From Streptomyces olivoverticillatus (GTDB lineage: Bacteria; Actinomycetota; Actinomycetes; Streptomycetales; Streptomycetaceae): 49,709 nt of DNA. Location of the stretch: assembly GCF_014203555.1 (NCBI RefSeq), contig NZ_JACHJH010000011.1, forward strand, positions 1 to 49,709. The letters are read 5' to 3'. The notes below the pieces were generated by a model. That model saw only the letters and a list, made by a program, of their open reading frames with translations. It was not told the DNA's origin and ran no database searches. Positions 16,401 to 23,672 of this stretch are shown piece after piece (within the stretch, counting starts at the first letter, position 1; every line of letters begins with the position of its first letter). Made by a program: the position numbers and the translations under genes.

Positions 16401-18175
16401 CCCCCGATGCCGTCGCCCTGGTGGCGGGCCCGGCGCGCGTCACCTACCGGGACCTGGACCGCGAGGCCAACCGGATCGCGCACCGGCTGCGCGCGCTGGG
16501 GGCGGGCCCCGACACCCTCGTCGGCGTGTGCCTCCACCGCGGCCCGGACCTCGTCCGCTCCCTGCTCGGCGTCTGGAAGGCGGGCGCGGCGTACGTGCCG
16601 ATCGACCCCGCCAACCCGGCCGAGCGGCTGGGGCACGTCCTGGCGGACAGCGGGGCGTCGATCCTGGTGAGCACGTCGGAGCTGACCGGGCTGACGGAAT
16701 CGTTCGCGGGCACCAGGCTGCTCGTCGACCAGGAGGCCGAACGGCTCGCAGAGCAGCCGGACGGTCCGCCGCCGCGGTCGGCGGACCCCGAGCACCTGGC
16801 CTACGTCATCTACACCTCGGGCTCCACGGGGAAGCCCAAGGGCGTCATGGTCACCCAGCACGGTCTCGCCAACCACCTGCGGTGGGCGGCCCGTGACCTG
16901 GTCGTCGGCGAGGGCGGGGCCCCGCTGTTCTCGTCCATCGCCTTCGACCTGCCGGCGACCAACGTCTACGCCCCGCTGATCTCCGGCCGGCCGGTCCACC
17001 TGCTGTCGGACCTCGACGACCTGACCGGTCTGGGGCAGGCGCTCGTCGCGTCCGGACCGTACAGCTTCATCAAGCTCACACCGGGCCACCTCGACCTGCT
17101 CAGCCACCAGCTCACCCCCGAACAGGCCGCGGGCCTGGCGAACGTGGTGCTGGTCGCGGGCGAGGCGCTGCCGGCCCGGACGGCCAACCACTGGCTCGAA
17201 CTGCTGGGCCCCGAGCGCCTGATCAACGAGTACGGGCCGACCGAGACGTCCATCGGCACCACGATCCACCCCGTCGACGAGGAGCAGACCGCCACCGTTC
17301 CGCTGGGGCGGCCGCTGCCCAACATGACGACCCACGTGCTGGACGACACCGCGCGTCCCGTGCCCACGGGCGTGATCGGCGAGCTGTACATCGGCGGTGA
17401 CGGCCTGGCCCGGGGCTACCTCGACCGGCCCGGGCTCACGGCCGACCGATTCGTCCCGAACCCCTTCGGCACACCGGGCGCACGCCTGTACCGCACCGGT
17501 GACCTGGTGCGCCGGCTGGCCGACGGCAGCATCGCCTTCCTCGGCCGGGCGGACAACCAGGTCAAGATCCGCGGCTACCGCATCGAACTCGGGGAGATCG
17601 AGGCCGCGCTCACGGCCGAGCCCGGTGTCCAGGGGGCGGCCGTCGTCGTCCAGGAGGAGCAGGAGGGCGAGAAGTCCCTGGTCGCCTACCTCGTTGCCGC
17701 CGACGGCCAGGAGACCGACGCCGACGCCGTGCGGGAGCGGATCTCCGCGGCACTGCCCGACTACATGGTCCCCTCGGCCTTCGCGGTCGTGGACGCCCTG
17801 CCGCTGACGCCCAACGGAAAGCTCGACCGCAGCGCCCTGCCCTCGGTGGAGCGTTCCGCCGGCCGCTACCAGGCCCCCGGCACCCAGGTCGAGGAGATCA
17901 TCGCGGGCATCTGGTCGGAGATCCTCGGCCGGGAGCGGGTCGGCGTCGAGGACAGCTTCTTCGAACTCGGCGGCCATTCCATCCTGGCGATCCGGATGAC
18001 CTCCACCCTGCAGGACGAATTCGGCATCGACCTGTCCCTGCGAACCGTCTTCGAGCACCCGACCGTCCGCTCGCTGGCGCAAGCCGTGGAGGACCACATC
18101 AGGGCCGAGATCGAGCAGATGTCCGAGGAGGAACTGCTCGAACACGACGTGCAGGCCGCGGACCAGTCGGCCTGA
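13469..18175 (+). CDS. NRPS: A(dead)-PCP-C-A-PCP
   Basis: 1568 residues from GTG 13469, preceded by AGGAG. The first A domain (about 13505-14720) is a relic: the A3 P-loop is replaced by VGYGAGDVGLVVDRG, YGPTET by YGQGEC, RTGD by RTGA, and the A9-A10 part with the catalytic Lys is deleted after YYGRIE. Its PCP is intact (LGGYS, Ser codon 14846). The C domain (15000-16270) has intact HHIACDG. The second A domain (16330-17850) is complete (YTSGSTGKPKGV, NGKLDR) and reads D-L-T-K-L-A-E-I-G by eye, nearest to asparagine codes DLTKxGEVGK. The last PCP has LGGHS (about 17970), then an acidic helical tail of some 25 residues that may dock to the next NRPS. With no own working A and no N-terminal C domain, the first PCP probably uses the free A and C proteins encoded downstream. 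Confidence 0.93.
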   Translation: MTRHLLPDRIVAQRSMQSPSAVAVIEGSRRISYGELEADARRMANFLRGRGIGAGSTVGLYPASGAQLVVSLLGIGKSGAALVLLPRDTPADRLDRIVRDARVDVLLTGGTDIAAAENSGVDVLCLDTAWEKIALCPDDAGEAPGCDDAPAFVGYGAGDVGLVVDRGTLADYASSLVGHHGLADSDRVVYGGNLDEAACYGTLLAALVNGATAVFPAPEAGADGPGLLGLAADHQATVLAAPRELLGELADHSAWPASLRLVMSSEPELDPGADAELLGRLSARAPVSLTIAYGQGECGLPIATVLHEPHQAAETSTLGHPVDENRIVVLDELGEPMPVGLPGELHLAVPPAAHGWRGRPGLTAERFVPDPYGEPGSRIHRTGALVRWRNDGTLEYYGRIETDTEDLELPDSLLLLDSERPPYVAPRTPEERVVAEAWSELLEVDDVGATDDFFQLGGYSLLLAQLTKRIRAATGKEVALADLYQAVTVERQAELIRAAGQGTPPIAVVPRDEPLPLSFGQRRVWLLSTMHPDSAEWIVPLFLRLPSDITADTVRRALLTLAVRHESLRTRYISRADEPMQIIEEARPVDLRVVDCPPHDLDAMVHEQFEAGFDLASGEVWRALLAREDGREQLLFITVHHIACDGWSATVLERELRELCTAYHSGREPELAEPDIQYADYAVWQREFRDKDSLGEQIEFWREELRGAAPVELPTDRPRPAERDPRGALVPIRIPVPLAEQVIALGRRHEASPFMTLLTAFSALLARYSGQWDVSVGVPVAGRNQPETEPVVGFFINSLVMRCRLDPDLSFSQALDRVRDTSLAAFARQQVSFEHLVEELRPDRDLSRTPLYQVAFNFNDAQVSGGLPGDTDYDLLVGSRQVSKTDLTLYLRTEDDGELVGVVEYATSLFERGTVERFARHFVQLLTAAVDTSESRLSTLDIVPAQELGDVTERWNATRTEWDAGSVIDLFEAQADKTPDAVALVAGPARVTYRDLDREANRIAHRLRALGAGPDTLVGVCLHRGPDLVRSLLGVWKAGAAYVPIDPANPAERLGHVLADSGASILVSTSELTGLTESFAGTRLLVDQEAERLAEQPDGPPPRSADPEHLAYVIYTSGSTGKPKGVMVTQHGLANHLRWAARDLVVGEGGAPLFSSIAFDLPATNVYAPLISGRPVHLLSDLDDLTGLGQALVASGPYSFIKLTPGHLDLLSHQLTPEQAAGLANVVLVAGEALPARTANHWLELLGPERLINEYGPTETSIGTTIHPVDEEQTATVPLGRPLPNMTTHVLDDTARPVPTGVIGELYIGGDGLARGYLDRPGLTADRFVPNPFGTPGARLYRTGDLVRRLADGSIAFLGRADNQVKIRGYRIELGEIEAALTAEPGVQGAAVVVQEEQEGEKSLVAYLVAADGQETDADAVRERISAALPDYMVPSAFAVVDALPLTPNGKLDRSALPSVERSAGRYQAPGTQVEEIIAGIWSEILGRERVGVEDSFFELGGHSILAIRMTSTLQDEFGIDLSLRTVFEHPTVRSLAQAVEDHIRAEIEQMSEEELLEHDVQAADQSA

Positions 18176-18184
18176 GCCTCGAAC

Positions 18185-18226
18185 CGGCGCATCCGGGTGC
18201 CACCGTCCTGGCGCCCGGATGCGCCG
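18185..18226 (+). terminator. Strong hairpin between NRPS 2 and the free-standing A domain
   Basis: 16-base-pair stem (18185-18200 with 18211-18226, one G-U pair) and a 10-base loop. It may attenuate or terminate NRPS 2 transcription, or protect the 3' end of that mRNA, so that the A and P450 genes are expressed at a different level. I see no clear promoter after it. Confidence 0.6.
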
Positions 18227-18290
18227 TCGCCATGCCTCGACCCGAGCCCACAAGGGCACGCGAGCCCGCAAGGGCAAGAAAGGGAAAACC

Positions 18291-19853
18291 GTGAACGCAG
18301 CACGCGAGTACGGCGCCACCACGCCGCCCTCCGGACTCCTGATCGACCTGATCGAAGCGCAGGCAGCCCGGGTGCCCGAGGCGGTCGCGGTGATCGCCGG
18401 TGGCACGACGAGCAGCTACCGGGAACTGGACCGGCAGGCCAACCGGATCGCGCACCGGCTGATCGAACTGGGCGCCGCGGCAGACGTCCCGGTCGGGGTG
18501 TGCCTGCCGCGTGGAAGGGACCTGCCGGCGGCCCTGCTCGGCGTGTGGAAGGCCGGCGCGGCATACCTGCCGCTCGACACGGCCCTGCCCGTCCAACGGC
18601 TGGAGTACATGCTCGAGGACAGCGGCGCGCCCGTCCTCATCTGCCTCTCGCAGTCGTCCGCCCCGATCCCGCCCGGATACCGCGGCACCGTCCTGGCGCT
18701 CGACGACGACCGGGCGGCCGTCGAGGCGCTCCCGTCCACCGCACCGGACCGCGCCACCGACCCGGAGCAGCTGGCCTACCTCATGTACACCTCGGGCTCG
18801 ACCGGGACCCCGAAGGGCGTGATGGTCAGACAGCGGGCGCTGGCCAACCTGGTGTGCTCCCTCCTCGACGATGCCGGGGCGGGCCGTGGGGGCACCTGGC
18901 TGGCGAGCACCTCGGTCTCCTTCGACATCTCGGGCGTGGAGATGTACGTGCCGCTGGCTTCCGGAGGCCGGATGGTGGTGGCCTCCGACGCCGAGGCGAA
19001 GGACCCGGCGGCCCTGCTGCGGCTGATGGACGCGCACGAGGTCACCGATGTGCAGGCGACGCCCTCCGGCTGGCGGCTGTTGCTGGCCTCCGGCTTCGAC
19101 CGTCCGGCGGTGCGGGCCCTGGTCGGCGGGGAGGCGCTGCCGACGGGACTGGCCCGCGAACTGCGCGGCCGCGTCGCCGGGCTGACCAATGTGTACGGGC
19201 CGACCGAGACGACCATCTGGTCGACCTTCTGGGAGGTGCCCGGCGAGGTGGAGCAGGTGCTCCTGGGCGGCCCGCTCGCGCGCACGCAGACGCACGTGCT
19301 GGACACCTCCGGCCGGCCCGTCCCGGACGGCGGGGCCGGCGAGCTCCACCTCGGCGGCGAGGGCCTGGCCCGCGGCTACGCGGGCCGCCCCGGCCTTACG
19401 GCGGAACGGTTCGTGCCCGATCCCTTCGGGGCGCCCGGATCACGTCTGTATCGCACCGGCGATCTGGTACGGCAGTCTTCCGGTTACGCGATAGAGTTCA
19501 TAAGCCGGGTCGACGACCAGGTGAAGATACGTGGTTACCGCATCGAACTTGGCGAAATCCAAGCGCGATTGACCGAGTTTCCCGATGTGCGTGACGCCGT
19601 GGTCACCGTCCGCGAATCCGGCGAAGGCGATAAGCGGCTCATTGCGTACCTGGTCCCCGTGCCGGGTCGCCGGCCCGATGTCGCCGCCCTGCGAGCACAT
19701 CTCGCAGCGACACTTCCCGATTACATGATTCCCCCCACGTTTATGGCGATCAGTCGAATCCCGTTGAACACCAGCGGGAAAGTCGACTACCGCGCGCTGC
19801 CTCAACCCGGGCGAATCACCCGTCGACCGGCCGGACACAGCCGGTCGGCCTGA
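18291..19853 (+). CDS. Free-standing NRPS adenylation domain, glycine-like code
   Basis: 520 residues from GTG 18291 (GAAAGGG upstream). It is a complete A domain: YTSGSTGTPKGV, YGPTETT, YRTGDLV, VKIRGYRIELGEI and NTSGKVDYRAL with the catalytic Lys. It stops just after A10 and has no PCP. The code read by eye is D-I-V-Q-L-G-V-I-W, close to glycine codes and to the A domain of the terminal NRPS, of which it is a paralogue (shared TPSGWRLxLASGF and STFWE segments). It should adenylate an amino acid and load a PCP in trans; the obvious acceptor is the first PCP of NRPS 2, whose own A domain is dead. An alternative is a precursor pathway with the neighbouring P450, but no partner PCP is fused. 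Confidence 0.92.
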   Translation: MNAAREYGATTPPSGLLIDLIEAQAARVPEAVAVIAGGTTSSYRELDRQANRIAHRLIELGAAADVPVGVCLPRGRDLPAALLGVWKAGAAYLPLDTALPVQRLEYMLEDSGAPVLICLSQSSAPIPPGYRGTVLALDDDRAAVEALPSTAPDRATDPEQLAYLMYTSGSTGTPKGVMVRQRALANLVCSLLDDAGAGRGGTWLASTSVSFDISGVEMYVPLASGGRMVVASDAEAKDPAALLRLMDAHEVTDVQATPSGWRLLLASGFDRPAVRALVGGEALPTGLARELRGRVAGLTNVYGPTETTIWSTFWEVPGEVEQVLLGGPLARTQTHVLDTSGRPVPDGGAGELHLGGEGLARGYAGRPGLTAERFVPDPFGAPGSRLYRTGDLVRQSSGYAIEFISRVDDQVKIRGYRIELGEIQARLTEFPDVRDAVVTVRESGEGDKRLIAYLVPVPGRRPDVAALRAHLAATLPDYMIPPTFMAISRIPLNTSGKVDYRALPQPGRITRRPAGHSRSA

Positions 19854-19861
19854 CCTCCACG

Positions 19862-19880
19862 GCCCGGCCCGTTGCCGGGC
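19862..19880 (+). other. Small intercistronic hairpin before the P450 gene
   Basis: GCCCGG / CCGGGC with a 7-base loop in the 88-base gap. It is weak and could be chance in GC-rich DNA. Confidence 0.3.
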
Positions 19881-19941
19881 GGTGCCGGCGGGTTCGCCAG
19901 AACGACAGCGGGGGCTCACCACCACTTGTTTGGGAGCCATC

Positions 19942-21147
19942 ATGCCCACCGGCCACGTCACCGAACTGACCTCAGCCGCCCCCGACTTCTTCGCCGACCC
20001 CTACTCGGCCTACCGGAAAATCGGCGCCGACGGCCCCGTCCGACAACTGCGGATGCCGGGCGGCGAGACGGTATGGATGGTCTTCGGATACGACACCGTC
20101 CGCACCGCCCTCGCCGACTCCCGGCTGTGCAACGACAGCCGGCACTCGGCCGCGTACCGGGAGGACGACTCCGCGGTCGGCCGCAACATGCTCAAGGCCG
20201 ACCCGCCGGACCACACCCGCCTCCGGACCCTCGTCTCGCGCCAGTTCACCGCTCGCCGCATCGGGAAGCTGCGCTCGCGCATCGAGGAGATCTCCGCCGA
20301 ACTCCTCGACGCGGTGGCCTCCTCCGGCCGCACGGATCTCGTCAGCGCCTACGCCATCCCTTTGCCGATCACGGCCATCTGCGAGCTGCTCGGCGTCCCG
20401 GCCGCGGACCGCGAGACCTTCCTCGGCTGGTCCAACAAGCTCGTCGACGTCACCGGCCCGGAAGCCGCCGCGGCCGCCGGAGCAGCGGCGGCGGCGATGA
20501 CCGAATACCTCACCGGCCTCATCGAGGAGAAGCGACGCCGTACCGCCGGGGCGGACGCCGACCTCCTGCACGTCCTCGCCCGCGCCCAGGACGAGGACAA
20601 CGACCGGCTCTCGCCCGACGAACTCCTCGGCATGGCCTTCCTGTTACTCGTCGCCGGACACGAGACGACCGTCAACCTCATCTCCAGCGCCGTCCACCTC
20701 CTGTTGCGGAACCCGGACCAGCTCGCCGCGCTCCGCGCCGACCCCGGTCTCCTGGACGGCACCATCGAGGAGACGCTGCGCTACGAGCCCCCCATCCAGG
20801 TCGCCGCCTACCGCTACACCTCCGAGCCCCTGACGCTGGCGGGCACAGACATCCCGCAGGGCGAGCGCGTCGTGCTCTCCCTCGCCTCCGCCAACCGTGA
20901 CGCCGCCTACTTCCCGGACCCCGACCGCTTCGACATCCACCGCGACCTGACCGCGAACCGCGCCCAACTCGCCTTCAGCCACGGCATCCACTACTGCCTC
21001 GGCGCCCAGCTCGCCCGGCTCGAAGCCGTCGTCGCGCTGACCGATCTGCTCAAGCGCTTCCCGGGCCTCGCCCTCGACGAGGCCGCCGCTCCCGAGTGGC
21101 GGCCGAGCCTGCTGCGCGGGCTGCGCACGCTCCCCGTGCGCTGGTAA
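19942..21147 (+). CDS. Cytochrome P450 monooxygenase
   Basis: 401 residues from ATG 19942, chosen over an in-frame ATG at 19882 because GGGAG lies just upstream and the protein then begins like typical actinomycete P450s. Landmarks: the oxygen-binding I helix LLVAGHETT, the ExxR of the K helix (EETLR), and the heme loop FSHGIHYCLGAQLA with Cys352. It is a soluble class I bacterial P450 needing ferredoxin and reductase, neither of which is encoded nearby. Its place in the NRPS transcription unit suggests oxidation of an amino-acid residue or of the lipopeptide. A TTA codon at 20644 (residue 235, in the I helix) makes it a probable bldA-dependent step. A strong hairpin follows. Confidence 0.92.
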   Translation: MPTGHVTELTSAAPDFFADPYSAYRKIGADGPVRQLRMPGGETVWMVFGYDTVRTALADSRLCNDSRHSAAYREDDSAVGRNMLKADPPDHTRLRTLVSRQFTARRIGKLRSRIEEISAELLDAVASSGRTDLVSAYAIPLPITAICELLGVPAADRETFLGWSNKLVDVTGPEAAAAAGAAAAAMTEYLTGLIEEKRRRTAGADADLLHVLARAQDEDNDRLSPDELLGMAFLLLVAGHETTVNLISSAVHLLLRNPDQLAALRADPGLLDGTIEETLRYEPPIQVAAYRYTSEPLTLAGTDIPQGERVVLSLASANRDAAYFPDPDRFDIHRDLTANRAQLAFSHGIHYCLGAQLARLEAVVALTDLLKRFPGLALDEAAAPEWRPSLLRGLRTLPVRW

Positions 21148-21180
21148 CGCAGGAATACGCACAGAGCACCGAGCAATGAA

Positions 21181-21226
21181 GCGGGGCGATCCGCAGGGCT
21201 GCCGACGGCCCGGCGGATCGCCCCGC
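21181..21226 (+). terminator. Perfect 14-bp inverted repeat after the P450
   Basis: Arms GCGGGGCGATCCGC (21181-21194) and its exact complement (21213-21226) with an 18-base loop. It probably ends the NRPS 2 transcript and separates it from the lipid operon. Confidence 0.75.
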
Positions 21227-21290
21227 AGTCCGTCACGCAAAAGCCACGGCCCCGGCAATTCCCTTGTCGGCGGGCCCGCTTCAACCGGAC

Positions 21291-21308
21291 CATATAGCCG
21301 CCATATAG
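21291..21308 (+). promoter_or_regulatory. SARP-type direct repeat upstream of the lipid operon
   Basis: Perfect heptamers CCATATA at 21291 and 21302, separated by four bases (11-base period), as in SARP operators. A candidate -10 (TAGAGC, 21325) is 16 bases beyond the second heptamer, longer than the usual 8. The thioesterase start is 68 bases downstream. This is the best match to the pair at 13346. Confidence 0.65.
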
Positions 21309-21375
21309 GCCCTCCTTGCACGGTAGAGCTGCGCAACCGACCGCGCTCATATATCGGCTGTCCTGGAGGAGACCT

Positions 21376-22215
21376 GTGACCCATACGGGCGGCAATTGGT
21401 TCCAAAGACACGGCACGACCACCGATCCCGATCTGCGCCTGGTGTGCTTTGCGCACGCGGGAGGCGTACCGAGTTTCTTCAACGGCTGGGCACGGCATCT
21501 GCCGGCCGGAATGGAACTCATGGCGGCGTGCTATCCCGGACGGCAGGCCCGTTTCGGGGAACCGTATGCCGAAAGCATGGAGGACCTGGCCGACCAGGCG
21601 GTCGATGCGCTCGCCCCCTACCTCGGAACTCCGCTGGCGCTGTTCGGGCACAGCATGGGCGCCGCCGTGGCCTACGAGGTCGCCCTCCGGCTCGAAGCGC
21701 GCCACGGAGTCCAGCCGGTCCGGTTGTTCCTCTCCGGACAGCCGGCGCCGCACCGGGCGGAGCCGTCGAACCTGCACCTCGAAGACGCCGAGACCATGCT
21801 CGACGAGGTCAAGCGGCTGGGGCTGTCGACCGCGAGCGCCATGGAGCACCCCGAACTGCTGGAGATCGCGCTCCCCACACTGCGGGCCGACTTCCGTCTC
21901 GTCGAGACCTACCAGCCGAAGCTCACCAAGGCCAAGAGCCCCGTCGTGGCCTACGCCGGCGACGAGGATCCCGACTGCCCGCCCGACGCGATGTGCGCCT
22001 GGTCGGAACTGACCACCGCGGGCTTCGCATACCGCTCCTTCCCCGGCGGCCACTTCTACCTCGAAGCACACGAGGCCGAGCTCCTGCTCCACATGGTCGG
22101 ACACCTCAGGGACGACATCCGCCTGGCAAAGGCAATCGGGATGGCCGGAGCACGGCGCCCCTCGGCCCGACCGGCGGAGCCCGTGTCCGCCCGGCACTCC
22201 GGGGCCGTTCGATGA
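21376..22215 (+). CDS. Type II thioesterase (alpha/beta hydrolase)
   Basis: 279 residues from GTG 21376, with GGAGGAG just upstream. It has the type II TE opening LVCFAHAGGVPSFF, nucleophile motif GHSMGAA, the acidic segment GDEDPD and catalytic His in FPGGHFYL. Such enzymes clear misprimed or stalled acyl groups from PCP/ACP arms. It leads the lipid operon and overlaps the free C-domain gene (ATGA). The stretch after about residue 250 (RRPSARPAEPVSARHSGAVR) looks disordered. Confidence 0.92.
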   Translation: MTHTGGNWFQRHGTTTDPDLRLVCFAHAGGVPSFFNGWARHLPAGMELMAACYPGRQARFGEPYAESMEDLADQAVDALAPYLGTPLALFGHSMGAAVAYEVALRLEARHGVQPVRLFLSGQPAPHRAEPSNLHLEDAETMLDEVKRLGLSTASAMEHPELLEIALPTLRADFRLVETYQPKLTKAKSPVVAYAGDEDPDCPPDAMCAWSELTTAGFAYRSFPGGHFYLEAHEAELLLHMVGHLRDDIRLAKAIGMAGARRPSARPAEPVSARHSGAVR

Positions 22216-23639
22216 GCATCGTCCACCCCCTCACCCACGGGCAGGAAGCCCAGTGGTTCCTGCACGAACTGGCCCCGCAGAGCGGCGTGTACAACACCGG
22301 CATCGCCGTCCGCGTCCTCTCGGCCGTCGACGTCCCGGCACTGCGGCAGGCCGTGGCCGCGCTCGGCGCACGCCACGAGATGCTCCGCTCGCGATACGCC
22401 GAGGCCGACGGCCGCCCGGTACGCGTGGAGTCGCCCGACGGCCCCGTCCGCCTCACCGAGCGCGAGCACCCCGGCGCCGCCGACGAGGACTTCCACACGG
22501 CCGTCCGCTCCGCACTCAACGCCCCCTTCTCGCTCCGCGAAGAGGTGCCGTTCCGGATCGTGCTGCTGACCAGAGGGCCCGAGGATGCCGCCCTGGTCGT
22601 GGCGGGCCACCACATCTCCACCGACGCGGTGTCGAACACGCTGCTGCTCCGCGACCTCCTCCAGATCTACCGGGAGCTCACCGACGGCACGCCCGCCGCA
22701 CTACGGCCGATCACCGCCGGCTACGGGGACCACGTCGACAAGGAACGCCGGCTGCTCGAATCGGGCCGGGGCGCCGCCATGAAGCAGTACTGGAGCGGCG
22801 TGAGCCTGGGCTCGACACCCGCCGCCCTGCCCACCGACCACACCCGGCCGGCGACCCAGGCGTTCGCGGGGGACACCCTGCGGGTGACCGTCGCACCGGA
22901 GGCGACCGACGCCGTACGGCAGTTCGCGGCAGCGCTCGAAGTCACCCCGTACGCCGTGCTGCTCGGCCTCTTCCAGAGCGTGTTGCACCGCCACACCCGG
23001 CAGCCCGACTTCGCCATCGGCGTGCCGACCACCACACGGCTCAGCAGCAGGATGCGCGACGTGGTGGGCAACTTCATGAACACCGTGGTCATGCGGTCGG
23101 CCTTCCACCCGCGCTCGACGTTCCGGGAGGCCGTGCTGGCGGCCGACGAGCAGCTCAAGCTCGGCATGGAAGCGGCCCGGTACCCCTTCTCGCTGCTCGC
23201 CCGCACGGCGGGCACCCCACGGGCCGCCGGGCGCTCCCCCCTGTACCAGATCACGTTCAATATGCTGGCGACGGCCCACCTCGACGCCGCGCTCCAGCCC
23301 GTACTGGACACGACGCATCCCGAACACGTCACGCGGCACGCCGGGCTGCTCCTGGGCCCCTGCCACGTGCCCCAGCAGGAAGGTCAGCTGGACCTGGCCG
23401 TCGACGTCCTCCAGGGCGCCGACGCAATGGCCCTCGACTTCCGCTACGACACACACCTCTACGAGCCCGCGACCGTCCTGCGGCTGGCCCAGCACTTCCT
23501 CCGCGCGATCGATGTCGCCACCGGGAACCCGGACTCCCGCATCGCCACCGCCCGGCTCTGGGACCCGGCCGAAGTCCGGCGCCCGCCCGGGCGCGGCAAC
23601 GGCGCGACCCGCGTCAACGTCACCCCCGCTCACGTCTGA
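22212..23639 (+). CDS. Free-standing NRPS condensation domain
   Basis: 475 residues, a single C domain with no A or PCP. The active site reads HHISTDA (His133, His134, Asp138), so the second catalytic His is present while the usual final Gly is Ala. Other landmarks are the N-terminal THGQEAQWFLHEL, VGNFMNTVVMRS and RSPLYQITFNM. It is coupled (ATGA) to the type II thioesterase and sits directly before the fatty acyl-AMP ligase, so its most likely job is N-acylation: transfer of the fatty acyl group from the dedicated ACP to the first aminoacyl-PCP. NRPS 2 has no starter C domain, which this protein would supply in trans. An ester-forming role elsewhere is the main alternative. Confidence 0.9.
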   Translation: MSIVHPLTHGQEAQWFLHELAPQSGVYNTGIAVRVLSAVDVPALRQAVAALGARHEMLRSRYAEADGRPVRVESPDGPVRLTEREHPGAADEDFHTAVRSALNAPFSLREEVPFRIVLLTRGPEDAALVVAGHHISTDAVSNTLLLRDLLQIYRELTDGTPAALRPITAGYGDHVDKERRLLESGRGAAMKQYWSGVSLGSTPAALPTDHTRPATQAFAGDTLRVTVAPEATDAVRQFAAALEVTPYAVLLGLFQSVLHRHTRQPDFAIGVPTTTRLSSRMRDVVGNFMNTVVMRSAFHPRSTFREAVLAADEQLKLGMEAARYPFSLLARTAGTPRAAGRSPLYQITFNMLATAHLDAALQPVLDTTHPEHVTRHAGLLLGPCHVPQQEGQLDLAVDVLQGADAMALDFRYDTHLYEPATVLRLAQHFLRAIDVATGNPDSRIATARLWDPAEVRRPPGRGNGATRVNVTPAHV

Positions 23640-23672
23640 GCACTCTCACGTCACGAAGAAGGGACTGCGGCT

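Noticed and set aside
13988..18406. Long open frame of about 1470 codons on the minus strand opposite NRPS 2
   Set aside because: It is the GC-rich shadow of the NRPS gene: low-complexity Arg/Gly/Val-rich translation, no domains, no ribosome site.
19882..19941. Upstream ATG for the P450
   Set aside because: ATG 19942 has GGGAG at proper spacing and gives a normal P450 N-terminus.
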